Shown here: one piece after another, positions 1 to 7,958 of the stretch
Layout: every line of letters starts with the position of its first letter
Numbering within the stretch: position 1 is the first letter of the stretch
From: Armatimonadota bacterium
GTDB taxonomy: Bacteria; Armatimonadota; Fimbriimonadia; Fimbriimonadales; Fimbriimonadaceae
Direction: 5' to 3'
NCBI GenBank assembly: GCA_023423495.1
Contig: JAFAFM010000100.1
Span: 1 to 20,511, forward strand
DNA: 20,511 nucleotides
Translations under genes and position numbers: made by a program
The notes under the pieces: generated by a model
Told to the model about the DNA's origin: nothing
Database searches by the model: none
The model's input: only the letters and a program-made list of their open reading frames with translations

Positions 1-1
1 T

Positions 2-94
2 CGGATTCGCGGCATGCGTCCAGGCGAGTGTCGGCTCTTGGGAAAGGAAGAACTCAATGAGCTTCGGAAGATCGTAGGCCTCGAAGTGCTATGA
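2..94 (+). CDS. C-terminal end of an unidentified protein (partial, 5' end outside window)
   Basis: An open frame enters from the left edge and gives 30 residues ending ...[19 protein letters not shown] before a TGA at 92-94. That stop overlaps the ATG of thpR (ATGA), the usual sign of translational coupling, which is the main reason to believe this frame is real. The tail is charged and probably helical. It is too short to assign a family. In many bacteria thpR sits downstream of cinA, but nothing in these residues lets me confirm that. Confidence 0.6.
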   Translation, partial: RIRGMRPGECRLLGKEELNELRKIVGLEVL

Positions 95-642
95 GGCTCT
101 TTGTCGCCGCCGATCTGAGTGAGGTGCAGATTGCCGAACTAGGAGAAGTGGTGACGGCTGCACAACTCAAACTTGGCGACGACGCGCTTCGATGGATTCC
201 GCGTGAAAACTGGCACGGGACGTTGGCATTTCTGGGCAGCCGAGAATCCGAGGAGATCGATGAGATACGGAGAGTCGTTGGCGAGACCGTGAAGGGTTGT
301 GAGGTTATTCGCTGCCAACCCGACCGCTTGAAACCGATGCCGCATCGATCGAGCGTTCGGCTGCTTGCTCTTTGGGCTTTTGCGAGCACCCAACTTTCGC
401 AGCTGTATGCGGATCTGAATGTGAAGTTGGGAGTGAAAGATCGGCGGAGACGATTCCAGTTTCACGTGACGGTGGCCCGGGTTCGACCTCACAAGGTTGC
501 CGATCTGCAGGGATTGGACAACTTAGAATCCCTTCTCGGACGAGAATGGACTCTGCCCTCCGTTACGTTGTACGAAAGCGTGCTCAGGTCGGGCGGATCG
601 AAATACCGCCCGATTCAGCGTTGGCAACTATCTACCGAGTAA
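91..642 (+). CDS. thpR: RNA 2',3'-cyclic phosphodiesterase / 2'-5' RNA ligase family (ThpR/LigT)
   Basis: 183 residues, the usual length for the bacterial ThpR/LigT group of the 2H phosphoesterase superfamily. Both defining HxT-hydrophobic motifs are present: HGTL at residues 42-45 (after ENW) and HVTV at 125-128 (in [13 protein letters not shown]). The opening MRLFVAADL matches the family's typical first strand. Such proteins hydrolyse RNA 2',3'-cyclic phosphate ends to 2'-phosphates and can join 2',5' RNA ends in vitro; the physiological substrate is generally uncertain. The protein is cytosolic with no signal peptide. The start is the ATG overlapping the previous gene's TGA. The 3' end overlaps the convergent ilvD gene by 11 bp, so the two mRNAs would be complementary there. 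Confidence 0.93.
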   Translation: MRLFVAADLSEVQIAELGEVVTAAQLKLGDDALRWIPRENWHGTLAFLGSRESEEIDEIRRVVGETVKGCEVIRCQPDRLKPMPHRSSVRLLALWAFASTQLSQLYADLNVKLGVKDRRRRFQFHVTVARVRPHKVADLQGLDNLESLLGREWTLPSVTLYESVLRSGGSKYRPIQRWQLSTE

Positions 643-2302
643 TCGCGCCCTTGCTGGCAGGTCCCACGCTTCGTGCGTATTTGGCCAGCGCCCCCATTGT
701 GTATCGGGGCTCAATTGGCTGCCAGTTGGCCTGTCGTCGCTCCAATTCGGTCGCATCGACATGCATCTCCAAGCGGCCATTCTCAGCATCCACGGTAACA
801 AGATCGCCGTCCTGAACGAATGCAATTGGGCCACCGTCCATCGCCTCTGGGCACACGTGGCCAACCATTAGCCCCCGCGTGGCGCCGGAAAACCGTCCGT
901 CAGTAAGCAGGGCCACGTCGTAGCCAAGCCCCTGTCCAACGATCGCCGCCGTCACCCCGAGCATTTCACGCATTCCGGGCCCGCCTTTCGGGCCTTCGTA
1001 TCGTATCACTACAACATCTCCCGCCACAATCTCTCGCCGTTGCACAGCGGCCATGGCATCTTCCTCACACTCGAACACGCGCGCGGGTCCTGTATGGCTC
1101 AGCTTGCGAACACCAGCGGTTTTCACCACGCCGCCATTTGGGGCGAGATTTCCGCGGACAATGGCGAGACCGCCGCTCGGAGCCACAGGATTTGCGATGG
1201 TCCGGACAACCTCCTGGTTCTTCGGGATCACGATTCCATCCAGATTCTCAGCCATCGTCTTGCCATTTACCGTGAGGCATTCACCATGCAGACAGCCGGC
1301 ATCCAACAAGGCCCGCAGCACGACAGGAACTCCACCGACTTTGTAAAGGTCGAGCATGACGAACCGACCGCCCGGACGCAAATCGGCGAGAATGGGTGTC
1401 CGTTTTGAAACGCGCTTGACGTCATCCAGGGTTACTTCGAGCCCAAGCTCATTCGCAATCGCCGGGAGGTGGAGCGCGATATTGGTCGAGCCTCCCGTAG
1501 CCGCTCCGATCGCGATCGCATTTTCAAAGGCTTTTTTCGTCAGGATATCGCTAGGTTTCAATCCACGATTTAAAACAAAAGAAGTGACGGACGCCACCTT
1601 TTCGTGATAGGCGACCCGTTCCGAGGATTCCGCCGGAGGACCGCTGGATCCGGGAACCGCCAACCCCAATGCTTCGGCCACACAAGCCATTGTGTTCGCG
1701 GTGTACTGGCCGCCACAAGCTCCTGCTCCCGGACAGACCGCGCACTCGATGTCGTGCAACTCTTCCTTGGAAATGGTGCCCGCTGCATATGCGCCGGCCG
1801 CTTCAAAAGCGTCTTGAATGGTGACGTCTCGGCCCTTGTATTGACCGGGCATTATCGTTCCGCCGTACAGAAATACGCTTGGAACGTCAAGCCGCGCCAT
1901 AGCCATGAGCATGCCGGGAAGGCTCTTATCACAACCCGCAATCGCGACAAGCCCATCATAGCAATGTGCGCGCATCATGAGTTCGACTGAGTCAGCAATG
2001 ACCTCACGCGAGATCAGCGAGGCTTTCATTCCCTCATGGCCCATACCGATCCCATCACTGACCGAAATGGTGTTAAAGCGTCTTGGAGTCACTCCCAGAC
2101 GGGTGAGATGATCGGCAATGGTGAGCGCTTGTTGATCGAGGTTGACATTGCAGGGAGTTGCTTCGCTCCAAACGGAGGCTACGCCAACCCATGGCTGGTT
2201 CATGTCTTGGTCGGAGAGGCCCATGGCGCGCAGCATTGCGCGATTTGCAGTTTTGTCGGCGCCTTCTGAGATGGTACGTGACTTGTGTTTTGGATCGAAC
2301 AT
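632..2302 (-). CDS. ilvD: Dihydroxy-acid dehydratase (IlvD), [2Fe-2S] type
   Basis: Dehydrates 2,3-dihydroxy-isovalerate and 2,3-dihydroxy-3-methylvalerate to the 2-keto acids, the third common step of Val/Ile (and Leu) synthesis. The 556-residue IlvD/Edd fold carries the three expected cluster cysteines: C51 (ATPCNVN), C124 (AGCDKS) and C196 ([13 protein letters not shown]). It also has the metal-binding D83 (SVSDGI) with K125 beside C124, and the C-terminal GRFSG serine loop. The frame stays open 20 codons further upstream, but I chose the ATG at 2302. It begins [14 protein letters not shown], as the family does, and lies 4 bp after the EEP stop, whereas the longer form would overlap that gene. 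No strong Shine-Dalgarno is seen, so translation probably depends on coupling to the gene before it. It is the last gene of the ilv operon. Confidence 0.96.
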   Translation of the reverse strand: MFDPKHKSRTISEGADKTANRAMLRAMGLSDQDMNQPWVGVASVWSEATPCNVNLDQQALTIADHLTRLGVTPRRFNTISVSDGIGMGHEGMKASLISREVIADSVELMMRAHCYDGLVAIAGCDKSLPGMLMAMARLDVPSVFLYGGTIMPGQYKGRDVTIQDAFEAAGAYAAGTISKEELHDIECAVCPGAGACGGQYTANTMACVAEALGLAVPGSSGPPAESSERVAYHEKVASVTSFVLNRGLKPSDILTKKAFENAIAIGAATGGSTNIALHLPAIANELGLEVTLDDVKRVSKRTPILADLRPGGRFVMLDLYKVGGVPVVLRALLDAGCLHGECLTVNGKTMAENLDGIVIPKNQEVVRTIANPVAPSGGLAIVRGNLAPNGGVVKTAGVRKLSHTGPARVFECEEDAMAAVQRREIVAGDVVVIRYEGPKGGPGMREMLGVTAAIVGQGLGYDVALLTDGRFSGATRGLMVGHVCPEAMDGGPIAFVQDGDLVTVDAENGRLEMHVDATELERRQANWQPIEPRYTMGALAKYARSVGPASKGAITR

Positions 2303-2306
2303 AAAG

Positions 2307-3263
2307 CTAGGTGGGTTCCGGAATGATAAATTCGAAGAGCACCGGACGGTGGTCTGAAGCATTCGAGGAAATGGGTCTGGCCGACTGTGGCAGCAGATCG
2401 GTTACGAAAGCGTAGTCAATACGTTGGAGCGGAAATTTGGCAGGAAATGTATATCCGGTAAGCCATCCAGCATCCACAAAAGCGTCGTTGAAAGCCCCGG
2501 CCATCTTGTTATAAACATGCCCCCGCGGAGGGCAGTTGAAGTCACCCGCGATGACAATTTTGGGTCGACCTCGATAGAGCCGAATCAGCTTCTCCACTTC
2601 GCGGTCGTGGATTTGCGCGATCGTTTGCAAATGGGTCGGAGTATGGAGTGGTCGGCGGCCGAGAACGTTTTCGATCGAGAACGAAGCGAGTTGGACACTT
2701 ACGACCGTAAGTCCGTTTTCCAACGTGACTTCCAGCCCCTCCGAAATTCCCTCCGTTAGGACGAAGTTTTGGGAATCCACAATCGGCACTTTGGAAGCAA
2801 TCAATTTTCCACTGAAAAAGCGAATATCGTAGCCAGGGAGATCCCCCATTTCATTGCCTTCCTGAAAACAGATGATGTCGGGCTGATGTTCCTGAACGAC
2901 CGTCAAAATCTTTGGCCAACCGAGCGTCGCGTTCTTGGCGTTAAACGTCATCAATGTGAACGAAGGCCCCTCGTCTGCAATCTTTAGTCGGTGGGGCCAG
3001 TTCACTCCGAGCAAAAGCCACCCAAAGATGATCAGCGCTCCGACATTCACATAGGTCGCTTTCCTGTGTTTCTTAAGAATAGCAATTAACAGAAGTAGGA
3101 ACGACGGAACCAGATAGGGGAGCTGAGGAATGTAGCCGATAAAAGTTGTGATTGCCGATCGCTCAGCAATCCAACTGCCACAGACAAATATCAGAGTTAA
3201 AAAGCAAACATTTGCCCAACTAAGCTTTAATAAACCGTTCCCATTCTGATTCCTAACTGCCAA
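2307..3263 (-). CDS. Membrane-anchored endonuclease/exonuclease/phosphatase (EEP) family protein
   Basis: 318 residues. The N-terminal third holds three likely membrane helices (about residues 17-34, 43-63 and 71-88). An EEP (DNase I-like) domain follows, with the metal/phosphate signature residues N108 (MTFNAKN), E135 (ICFQEG), D241 and N243 (AGDFN), D283 (RIDYAF) and the closing S303-D304-H305 ([10 protein letters not shown]). The catalytic set looks complete, so a phosphodiesterase or phosphatase is expected, probably facing outward. The natural substrate (nucleic acid, lipid or sugar phosphate) cannot be told from sequence. The start is TTG at 3263, immediately after the TAA of ilvC, with AAGG 8-11 bases upstream; no ATG lies near the N-terminus. 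It sits inside the ilv operon between ilvC and ilvD, an unusual place for this family. Confidence 0.88.
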   Translation of the reverse strand: MAVRNQNGNGLLKLSWANVCFLTLIFVCGSWIAERSAITTFIGYIPQLPYLVPSFLLLLIAILKKHRKATYVNVGALIIFGWLLLGVNWPHRLKIADEGPSFTLMTFNAKNATLGWPKILTVVQEHQPDIICFQEGNEMGDLPGYDIRFFSGKLIASKVPIVDSQNFVLTEGISEGLEVTLENGLTVVSVQLASFSIENVLGRRPLHTPTHLQTIAQIHDREVEKLIRLYRGRPKIVIAGDFNCPPRGHVYNKMAGAFNDAFVDAGWLTGYTFPAKFPLQRIDYAFVTDLLPQSARPISSNASDHRPVLFEFIIPEPT

Positions 3264-4259
3264 TTATTTTGCCTTGATAAATGGCATCATCGCCCTAAGC
3301 TCTCGGCCCACTTTTTCAACCGGATGGTTGGCATCCTCTTCTCGGAACTTAGTCATGTTGGGACGGCCCGCCTCGTTCTCGGCAATCCAATTCTTAGCAA
3401 AGGTGCCGTCTTGGATGTCCTTTAGAAGGCTCTTCATCGCTGCGCGGGATTGCTCGTTGATGACTTGTTTTCCGGCAACGTAATCCCCCCACTCTGCGGT
3501 GTCGCTGATGGAATAGTGCATATAACTCAGCCCACCCTCATAAAGCAGATCGACGATCAGCTTAGTCTCATGTAGACACTCAAAGTAGGCGGCTTCGGGT
3601 TGATAACCAGCTTCGACGAGTGTTTCGAACCCAGCTTTAATCAACGAACTGAGACCTCCGCAAAGGACCGCCTGCTCGCCAAAAAGGTCTGTTTCGGTCT
3701 CTTCCTTGAAGTTGGTTTCCAGTATTCCAGCCTTGGAACAGCCAATACCCCAAGCGTAGGCTAGGGCAATTTCTTTGGCATTTCCACTTGCATCCTGGTG
3801 GATGGCCACCAAAGCCGGCATGCCATTTCCGCTCAAAAATTCCGCTCGAAGTCGATGTCCCGGACCCTTTGGTGCAATCATTCCAACATTGACGAAGGGC
3901 GGTGGCGTTATTAGCTTGTAATGGATGTTAAAGCCGTGGGCAAAGAGCAATGTTTGGTTGGGTCGTAAGTGGTCAACAACTCCCTTGCAATAGATGGACC
4001 TCATGGGCACGTCGGGAGTGCAAAACATCAACACATCCCCCCATTGAGTTGCTTCCGGAACTGTAAGTACCGTCAACCCGGCTGCTTCCGCTTTTTCCCT
4101 TGATTTGCTTTCTGGATGCAAGGCGACCCGTACATCAATCCCTTGATCTTTTAGGTTGAGGGCATGTGCATGCCCCTGTGATCCATAGCCAACAACGACC
4201 ACTTTGAGCGATCGCAGTAGATCCTGATTGATATCTTTTTCGTAGTAAATAGTTGCCAT
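3264..4259 (-). CDS. ilvC: Ketol-acid reductoisomerase (IlvC), class I, NADP-type
   Basis: Converts 2-acetolactate or 2-aceto-2-hydroxybutyrate to the dihydroxy acids using NAD(P)H and Mg2+. 331 residues fits the short class I enzymes. The Rossmann motif GYGSQGHAH is at 24-32. The following loop has SKS at 51-53, which normally binds the NADPH 2'-phosphate, so NADPH is the likely cofactor. Catalytic residues are in place: H108 (FAHGFNIHY), K131 (APKGPGH), D191 and E195 (ETDLFGEQ), E227 and E231 (ECLHETKL), and S252 (SISDTAEWG). The ATG at 4259 follows an AAGGA Shine-Dalgarno. It lies 15 bp after ilvN and directly abuts the EEP gene. Third gene of the attenuated ilv operon. Confidence 0.97.
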   Translation of the reverse strand: MATIYYEKDINQDLLRSLKVVVVGYGSQGHAHALNLKDQGIDVRVALHPESKSREKAEAAGLTVLTVPEATQWGDVLMFCTPDVPMRSIYCKGVVDHLRPNQTLLFAHGFNIHYKLITPPPFVNVGMIAPKGPGHRLRAEFLSGNGMPALVAIHQDASGNAKEIALAYAWGIGCSKAGILETNFKEETETDLFGEQAVLCGGLSSLIKAGFETLVEAGYQPEAAYFECLHETKLIVDLLYEGGLSYMHYSISDTAEWGDYVAGKQVINEQSRAAMKSLLKDIQDGTFAKNWIAENEAGRPNMTKFREEDANHPVEKVGRELRAMMPFIKAK

Positions 4260-4274
4260 TGAGTAATTCCTTAC

Positions 4275-4760
4275 TTAGCGTGAGATCTTCAGAGCGCACG
4301 GTCCAGAGCGGACGATTTCGATCGGATTGAGTGGCTCGACTTCCTTCAGGAAGCTTTCGACCAATCGTACCGGCCCGGTGAATTGTAAAACCACGGATTT
4401 CTCGTCTTGATGCTCGATTTGGGCTCCGAGATCGAGCTTCAGCTTCGATAAGACGTCAGGCGTGGCTTTAGACGCATCGAGTGAAACCAAGACCACCTCC
4501 CGCATCACCCGGTCTTCCGACATCAGATCTTCCACCTCGACCACATCCACCAGCCTATCCAGTTGGCGAAGAGCGAAATCCACTTGCGAGTCATCGGCAT
4601 TGAGGAGCAAAGTAAGTCGGCTGTAGCCTTTCTGTTCACAATCCCCTGCATTGAAGGAATCAATCGAGAATCCACGTCGACGAAAGTTCGAGACGAGCCG
4701 GTTGATCGTGCCCGCTTCGTTTTGGACCAGCGCCGTGATTGCATGCTGACGGGCGCTCAT
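4275..4760 (-). CDS. ilvN: Acetolactate synthase small (regulatory) subunit
   Basis: 161 residues, typical of IlvN/IlvH. An N-terminal ACT domain (about residues 6-80) has the expected NEAGTINRLVSNFRRRGFSI segment, where valine feedback usually acts. A C-terminal half (about 85-158) completes the two-domain regulatory subunit. It binds the IlvB catalytic subunit, raises its activity and confers feedback inhibition. The ATG at 4760 overlaps the TGA of ilvB (ATGA), so the two subunits should be made in coupled amounts. The NEAGTIN loop differs slightly from the commoner NEPGV(L/M) form; whether valine sensitivity is altered cannot be judged from sequence. Confidence 0.94.
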   Translation of the reverse strand: MSARQHAITALVQNEAGTINRLVSNFRRRGFSIDSFNAGDCEQKGYSRLTLLLNADDSQVDFALRQLDRLVDVVEVEDLMSEDRVMREVVLVSLDASKATPDVLSKLKLDLGAQIEHQDEKSVVLQFTGPVRLVESFLKEVEPLNPIEIVRSGPCALKISR

Positions 4761-6451
4761 GCTCTCACCCCAGCCACTGCCGGGCTCAAGTCAGGATCCA
4801 TGATCACGTCGCTGTTGCTGCCGCCCGCCGGCACCATCGGAAACACGTTCTCCTCCATTTCAACGACAAATTCGCAAAGCACCGGACCATCATGGCCGGA
4901 AGCGCCCTTCAGTGTGTCTGCCAACTCCTCGGTAGAGGTGCATTGAAAGTAGCGGACTCCGTAAGCATCCGCTAACTTGCCGTAGTCTGGAGAAGACATC
5001 TCGACATGGCTGTACCGATTCTCATAGAACAATTCCTGCCACTGCCGAACCATGCCCAAGTAGCCGTTGTTGAGCAAAGCGATCTTCACATTCACGTCGT
5101 ATTCCTTGGCGGTTTGCAGTTCCTGCAGCGTCATCTGGAAGCCGCCGTCTCCAACGACTGCCCACACCTCAGCTTCGGGCCGAGCAAATTTGGCTCCAAT
5201 GGCGGAAGGGAATCCGTATCCCATCGTTCCCAGCCCACCGCTCGAAAGCCAACTGAATGGATTTCGCTGCTTCATGAATTGCGCCGCCCACATCTGATGC
5301 TGCCCGACGTCGGTCGACACGATGGCATTGCCCGACGTGTGCTCATCGAGCGCTCGCAAGACATGCCGAGAGAGGAATTTGCCGGCGGGTGCAACCAGGG
5401 GAAACTCGTGTTGCCAAGACCGAAGCTTTGCCCTCCATTCCGAGTGTTGTTTTCGGGGCAGACGCTTGTTGAGGGCTTGCAGGGATTCTCTTAAATCACC
5501 AATCACCCAGGCGACCGCCGTTACCGTCTTGCCAACCTCACTTGGGTCGATGTCGAAATGCACGATATTCGCTGACTTTGCAAACGAGTCCGTCGCGCCG
5601 GTCAGGCGGTCGTCGAATCGAATACCCACACCCAACACCAGATCAGCTTCCTGCACCGCGAGCGTTGGTGTAGCCTCTCCGTGCATGCCCATCATCCCTA
5701 ACGAGAGCTCATGATCTCGGGGGAAGCAACCTAGTCCCAGCAGGGAATTCACGACGGGAATGTCCGCGTGTTCGGCCAAGAAACGCAGCTCTTCGAAAGC
5801 CTTGGACCATAAGACTCCCGCACCGGCGATGATCACGGGCCGTTCCGCAGCCGCGATCAGGCGAAGAGCTTCATCCACTTCTTCCGGTCTCGGAGGCTCT
5901 GGCAATCGGTATCCCCGCCGGCTGACCGTCACAGGAAATTCCACGTCGGTCTTGGCGATGAATACATCTTTGGGAATATCCACCAAAACGGGGCCCTTCC
6001 GACCCGTACTGGCCAGGTAGAAAGCTTCAGCCAACACGCCCGGAAGGTCGTTCACATCAGTAACAAGGTAGTTGTGTTTGGTAATTGGGATGGTGATTCC
6101 CTGGATGTCCGTTTCTTGAAAGGCATCCTTTCCGATTGACCATGAGTTGACATTGCCGGTGATGGCGACCATCGGAACCGAGTCCATCATCGCGGTAGCG
6201 ATTCCTGTTACGAGATTGGTTGCTCCTGGTCCGCTAGTGGCAAGACAGACTCCGGTCTTTCCGGTTGCCCGCGCATAGCCGTCGGCCATGTGGGCGGCAC
6301 ACTGTTCATGCCGGACGAGAACATGCTTGACCTGCGGCCAATTCAGCATCTCATCGTACAAGGGGAGTACCACACCTCCGGGGTAGCCGAAAATGGTCTC
6401 CACACCCTCTCGGGCAAGGCACTCCATTACTATTTTTGCGCCTGAACGCAC
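4757..6451 (-). CDS. ilvB: Acetolactate synthase large (catalytic) subunit
   Basis: 564-residue thiamine-diphosphate enzyme making 2-acetolactate from two pyruvates, or acetohydroxybutyrate from pyruvate and 2-ketobutyrate; it is the committed step. Visible features are the catalytic glutamate E49 (VRHEQCAAHMADGYAR), the central FAD-type domain (about 190-330), and the ThDP/Mg motif starting GDGGFQ at 434 and ending LLNNGYLG (N461). The MVRQWQELFYENRYS segment (W471) is characteristic of anabolic AHAS rather than other ThDP decarboxylases. The start is GTG at 6451, supported by an AGGAGG Shine-Dalgarno 8 bases upstream. It is preceded by a leader peptide gene and an attenuator, and overlaps ilvN by 4 bp. 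Confidence 0.97.
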   Translation of the reverse strand: MRSGAKIVMECLAREGVETIFGYPGGVVLPLYDEMLNWPQVKHVLVRHEQCAAHMADGYARATGKTGVCLATSGPGATNLVTGIATAMMDSVPMVAITGNVNSWSIGKDAFQETDIQGITIPITKHNYLVTDVNDLPGVLAEAFYLASTGRKGPVLVDIPKDVFIAKTDVEFPVTVSRRGYRLPEPPRPEEVDEALRLIAAAERPVIIAGAGVLWSKAFEELRFLAEHADIPVVNSLLGLGCFPRDHELSLGMMGMHGEATPTLAVQEADLVLGVGIRFDDRLTGATDSFAKSANIVHFDIDPSEVGKTVTAVAWVIGDLRESLQALNKRLPRKQHSEWRAKLRSWQHEFPLVAPAGKFLSRHVLRALDEHTSGNAIVSTDVGQHQMWAAQFMKQRNPFSWLSSGGLGTMGYGFPSAIGAKFARPEAEVWAVVGDGGFQMTLQELQTAKEYDVNVKIALLNNGYLGMVRQWQELFYENRYSHVEMSSPDYGKLADAYGVRYFQCTSTEELADTLKGASGHDGPVLCEFVVEMEENVFPMVPAGGSNSDVIMDPDLSPAVAGVRA

Positions 6452-6465
6452 GTCGATAACCTCCT
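6452..6465 (-). promoter_or_regulatory. Ribosome binding site fixing the GTG start of ilvB
   Basis: On the minus strand AGGAGG (6465-6460) is followed by 8 bases and then GTG (6451). This near-perfect Shine-Dalgarno is the reason for accepting a GTG start, since the next in-frame ATG is nine codons inside the conserved region. A 6-bp hairpin with a 4-nt loop (6474-6489) lies just upstream and would leave the site exposed. Confidence 0.85.
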
Positions 6466-6547
6466 GTGATCGCGCTCCGTCAGCGGAGCTACAGGTATGC
6501 GACGGCGGTGTCGAGTCCCCTGAGTTTCCTAGAATCTCAGCTTGCCC

Positions 6548-6586
6548 AAAGGAAAAAGCCCTCTCGGACTTCTTTCCGAGAGGGCT
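6548..6586 (-). terminator. Intrinsic terminator of the ilv leader (attenuator 3:4 hairpin)
   Basis: Reading the minus strand, AGCCCTCTCGGA (6586-6575), loop AAGAAG, then TCCGAGAGGGCT (6568-6557) form a perfect 12-bp stem. It is followed at once by TTTTCCTTT (6556-6548). It lies between the leader peptide stop and the ilvB start with no complete gene in between, so it terminates the leader transcript rather than a gene. This makes it an attenuator, controlled by the competing pairing described separately. Confidence 0.92.
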
Positions 6587-6624
6587 CGCTGATTAGCAAT
6601 CCGTCTCGGCTACGTAAGCCCGAG
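6576..6624 (-). promoter_or_regulatory. ilv attenuator switch: alternative 1:2 and 2:3 RNA pairings
   Basis: Region 1 (minus strand CTCGGGCT, 6624-6617, codons 32-34 of the leader peptide) pairs with region 2 (AGCCGAG, 6611-6605): seven pairs, one bulged G and a 5-nt loop. Region 2 can instead pair as CCGAGACGG (6609-6601) with region 3 (CCCTCTCGG, 6584-6576), with 8 of 9 positions matched, which destroys the 3:4 terminator. The peptide's TAG stop (6612-6610) sits at the start of region 2. A ribosome reaching the stop would cover region 2 and allow termination. One stalled on the preceding Leu/Ile/Val codons would cover region 1 and free region 2 to form the antiterminator. Confidence 0.85.
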
Positions 6625-6717
6625 AATAAGAATGCTAATGACGACGAGAAGCGCGGACCTCAATAAACTCGCGTTCGAACCGAGGTCCGCGGCGAAATTG
6701 TCTGGTGGCGTGCTCAT
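6610..6717 (-). CDS. ilv operon leader peptide (35 aa, branched-chain-rich)
   Basis: A short frame beginning ATG at 6717 and ending TAG at 6612-6610. After a neutral first half, residues 23-34 read LLVVISILILGL: ten Leu/Ile/Val codons in twelve. This composition, the position between the operon promoter and a terminator hairpin ahead of ilvB, and the stop codon placed at the 1:2 stem match the leader peptides of enterobacterial ilvGMEDA and ilvBN attenuators. The peptide itself is presumably without function; the act of translating it senses charged Leu-, Ile- and Val-tRNA. GTGGAG just before the ATG is a very close or weak ribosome site, and the start lies only about a dozen bases from the predicted -10. 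Confidence 0.88.
   Translation of the reverse strand: MSTPPDNFAADLGSNASLLRSALLVVISILILGLT
6652..6691 (-). repeat. 10-bp inverted repeat inside the leader peptide gene
   Basis: CGCGGACCTC (6691-6682) and GAGGTCCGCG (6661-6652) on the minus strand are perfectly complementary across a 20-nt loop. The stem covers roughly codons 9-22 of the leader peptide, just before the Leu/Ile/Val run. A position ahead of the control codons would suit an RNA-polymerase pause hairpin that is melted by the first ribosome, coupling the two machines. That role is inferred. Confidence 0.75.
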
Positions 6718-6729
6718 CTCCACACTTAT

Positions 6730-6738
6730 ATCCTAGCA
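6730..6738 (-). promoter_or_regulatory. Predicted promoter of the ilv operon (extended -10)
   Basis: The minus strand reads TGC-TAGGAT at 6738-6730, an extended -10 (TGn followed by TAGGAT, 4 of 6 matches to TATAAT). The -35 area is poor (TTGGGG at 19-bp spacing), which an extended -10 can tolerate. The start of transcription would fall near 6723, a few bases before the leader peptide ATG at 6717. Confidence 0.5.
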
Positions 6739-6864
6739 CGTTTAGCCGCGCTGGCCCCAATCATTTATGCCGGGGAAGTACTTTGGCGAAGCATCATCAC
6801 TTTTTGGCAGAAATGGCCTAACAGCCTTTTGTGTATCGGACAGGCTAGCTTTGGATGTTAGCCA

Positions 6865-7935
6865 TTAGTTCAGCTTGATGGTCGGCAAGGGCTCACTTTG
6901 CACCCGGACCAGCTTGTCTAAGAACGCGGCAATGTCCCCCGGCCGGTGGCCATTTTTGTTACTCAAGACCATGATGACGACTTCGCCTCCGATCTGTAAG
7001 CTCCAACTGCTGTTTGCACCCAGTTGAGATCCGCCATGGGTGGCAAGCTTTGCGCCGGTGCTCTCACTGATCGTCCAACCGAGCGCCATCGAAGAACTGC
7101 CGCTTCTCGGCTTTTGAACCGTCCACATCTGCGTCAGGGTTTCCGGTTTCAAAATCTTGCCCGAGAGGATGGCGGTTCCCAGCTTGCACATTCCGACTGC
7201 CGTGGCTTCGTAACCTCCACCGGCATACTTCCACGAAAGGTCGTCGCGTTCGCTCACCCGAACCTTGCCATCAACGGTGGCATAAACCTTGGTCCGCTTG
7301 GCATTGGCGCCCGTCTCGCACTGGACCTCCTCGACTCCCCAAGCCCGCATTCGTTCGGCGGCGTACGCCCGGTAAGTCTTCTTCGTGACCTTCTCGATGA
7401 TCGCGCCCAAAACCGTAAAGGCGTGCGTGCTGTAGCTGTATTTCTCGCCGGGGGTGAATAGTAGGGGGTCGTTCACGAACCGCGTAAGGGCGGACACTTG
7501 TGTGGGATAGTTTCGCAGCGGCCCGTCCGCGCCGTAATGCCTCACACCAGATTGGTGGCAAAGCAAGTCCCGCACTTTATACACGTGATGGGCTGGCAAC
7601 TCCGGAAGATATTGCCGGGCCGGCAGGTCGATATTGATCTTCCCCTGTTCCGCCAGTTCGAAAATCATGGTGGCGGTGATCGGCTTACTGACCGACGCTA
7701 GCCTAAAGTAGTCGTTCGTTTTGACGGGCGACTGGCGTTCAACGTCGGCATAGCCAAACCCGCGTGCAAACACCACTTGTCCCTTCCGCGTGATCGCCAC
7801 GGAGATACCGGGCACGTTGTGATGCTTCCGGTACGCCTCAATTTGGGCGATGGCGTGCTCGGCGCGGTTCCAAGCCTGCTGGCAAGGTGCAAGGGCGACG
7901 CACGCCAATAGAACGAAGGGGGCAATTCGCTTCAT
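6865..7935 (-). CDS. Exported serine hydrolase, class C beta-lactamase/esterase fold
   Basis: 356 residues with an N-terminal signal-like segment (MKR, then hydrophobic residues 5-18). The three active-site motifs of the beta-lactamase/penicillin-binding fold are present: S81-V-S-K84 (nucleophile and base), Y168-S-T (second motif, in YSYSTHAF) and H300-G-G (third motif, in THGGSQLG). This is the pattern of PF00144 proteins, which include AmpC enzymes, D-aminopeptidases, esterases and uncharacterised periplasmic hydrolases. Nothing here favours antibiotic resistance over a housekeeping role in peptide or ester hydrolysis. It begins 23 bp after a small exported zinc-site gene on the same strand, probably as a two-gene unit. 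The downstream gap (6739-6864) before the ilv promoter holds no convincing terminator. Confidence 0.88.
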   Translation of the reverse strand: MKRIAPFVLLACVALAPCQQAWNRAEHAIAQIEAYRKHHNVPGISVAITRKGQVVFARGFGYADVERQSPVKTNDYFRLASVSKPITATMIFELAEQGKINIDLPARQYLPELPAHHVYKVRDLLCHQSGVRHYGADGPLRNYPTQVSALTRFVNDPLLFTPGEKYSYSTHAFTVLGAIIEKVTKKTYRAYAAERMRAWGVEEVQCETGANAKRTKVYATVDGKVRVSERDDLSWKYAGGGYEATAVGMCKLGTAILSGKILKPETLTQMWTVQKPRSGSSSMALGWTISESTGAKLATHGGSQLGANSSWSLQIGGEVVIMVLSNKNGHRPGDIAAFLDKLVRVQSEPLPTIKLN

Positions 7936-7958
7936 GAAGTCTCTTCTACTCCAGTTGC

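Noticed and set aside
1040..1990. Plus-strand open frames of 80-130 codons within ilvD
   Set aside because: They are antisense to conserved ilvD motifs, have no ribosome sites and no recognisable protein character. The same holds for plus-strand frames under ilvC and ilvB.
6452..6730. T-box or metabolite riboswitch upstream of ilvB
   Set aside because: No T-box consensus segment is present, and the leader peptide with 1:2:3:4 pairing explains the terminator fully.
6865..7935. Antibiotic-resistance beta-lactamase
   Set aside because: The SxxK/YxT/HGG motifs place it in the broad class C-like hydrolase family, but nothing specific to resistance enzymes is visible and the context is not mobile.
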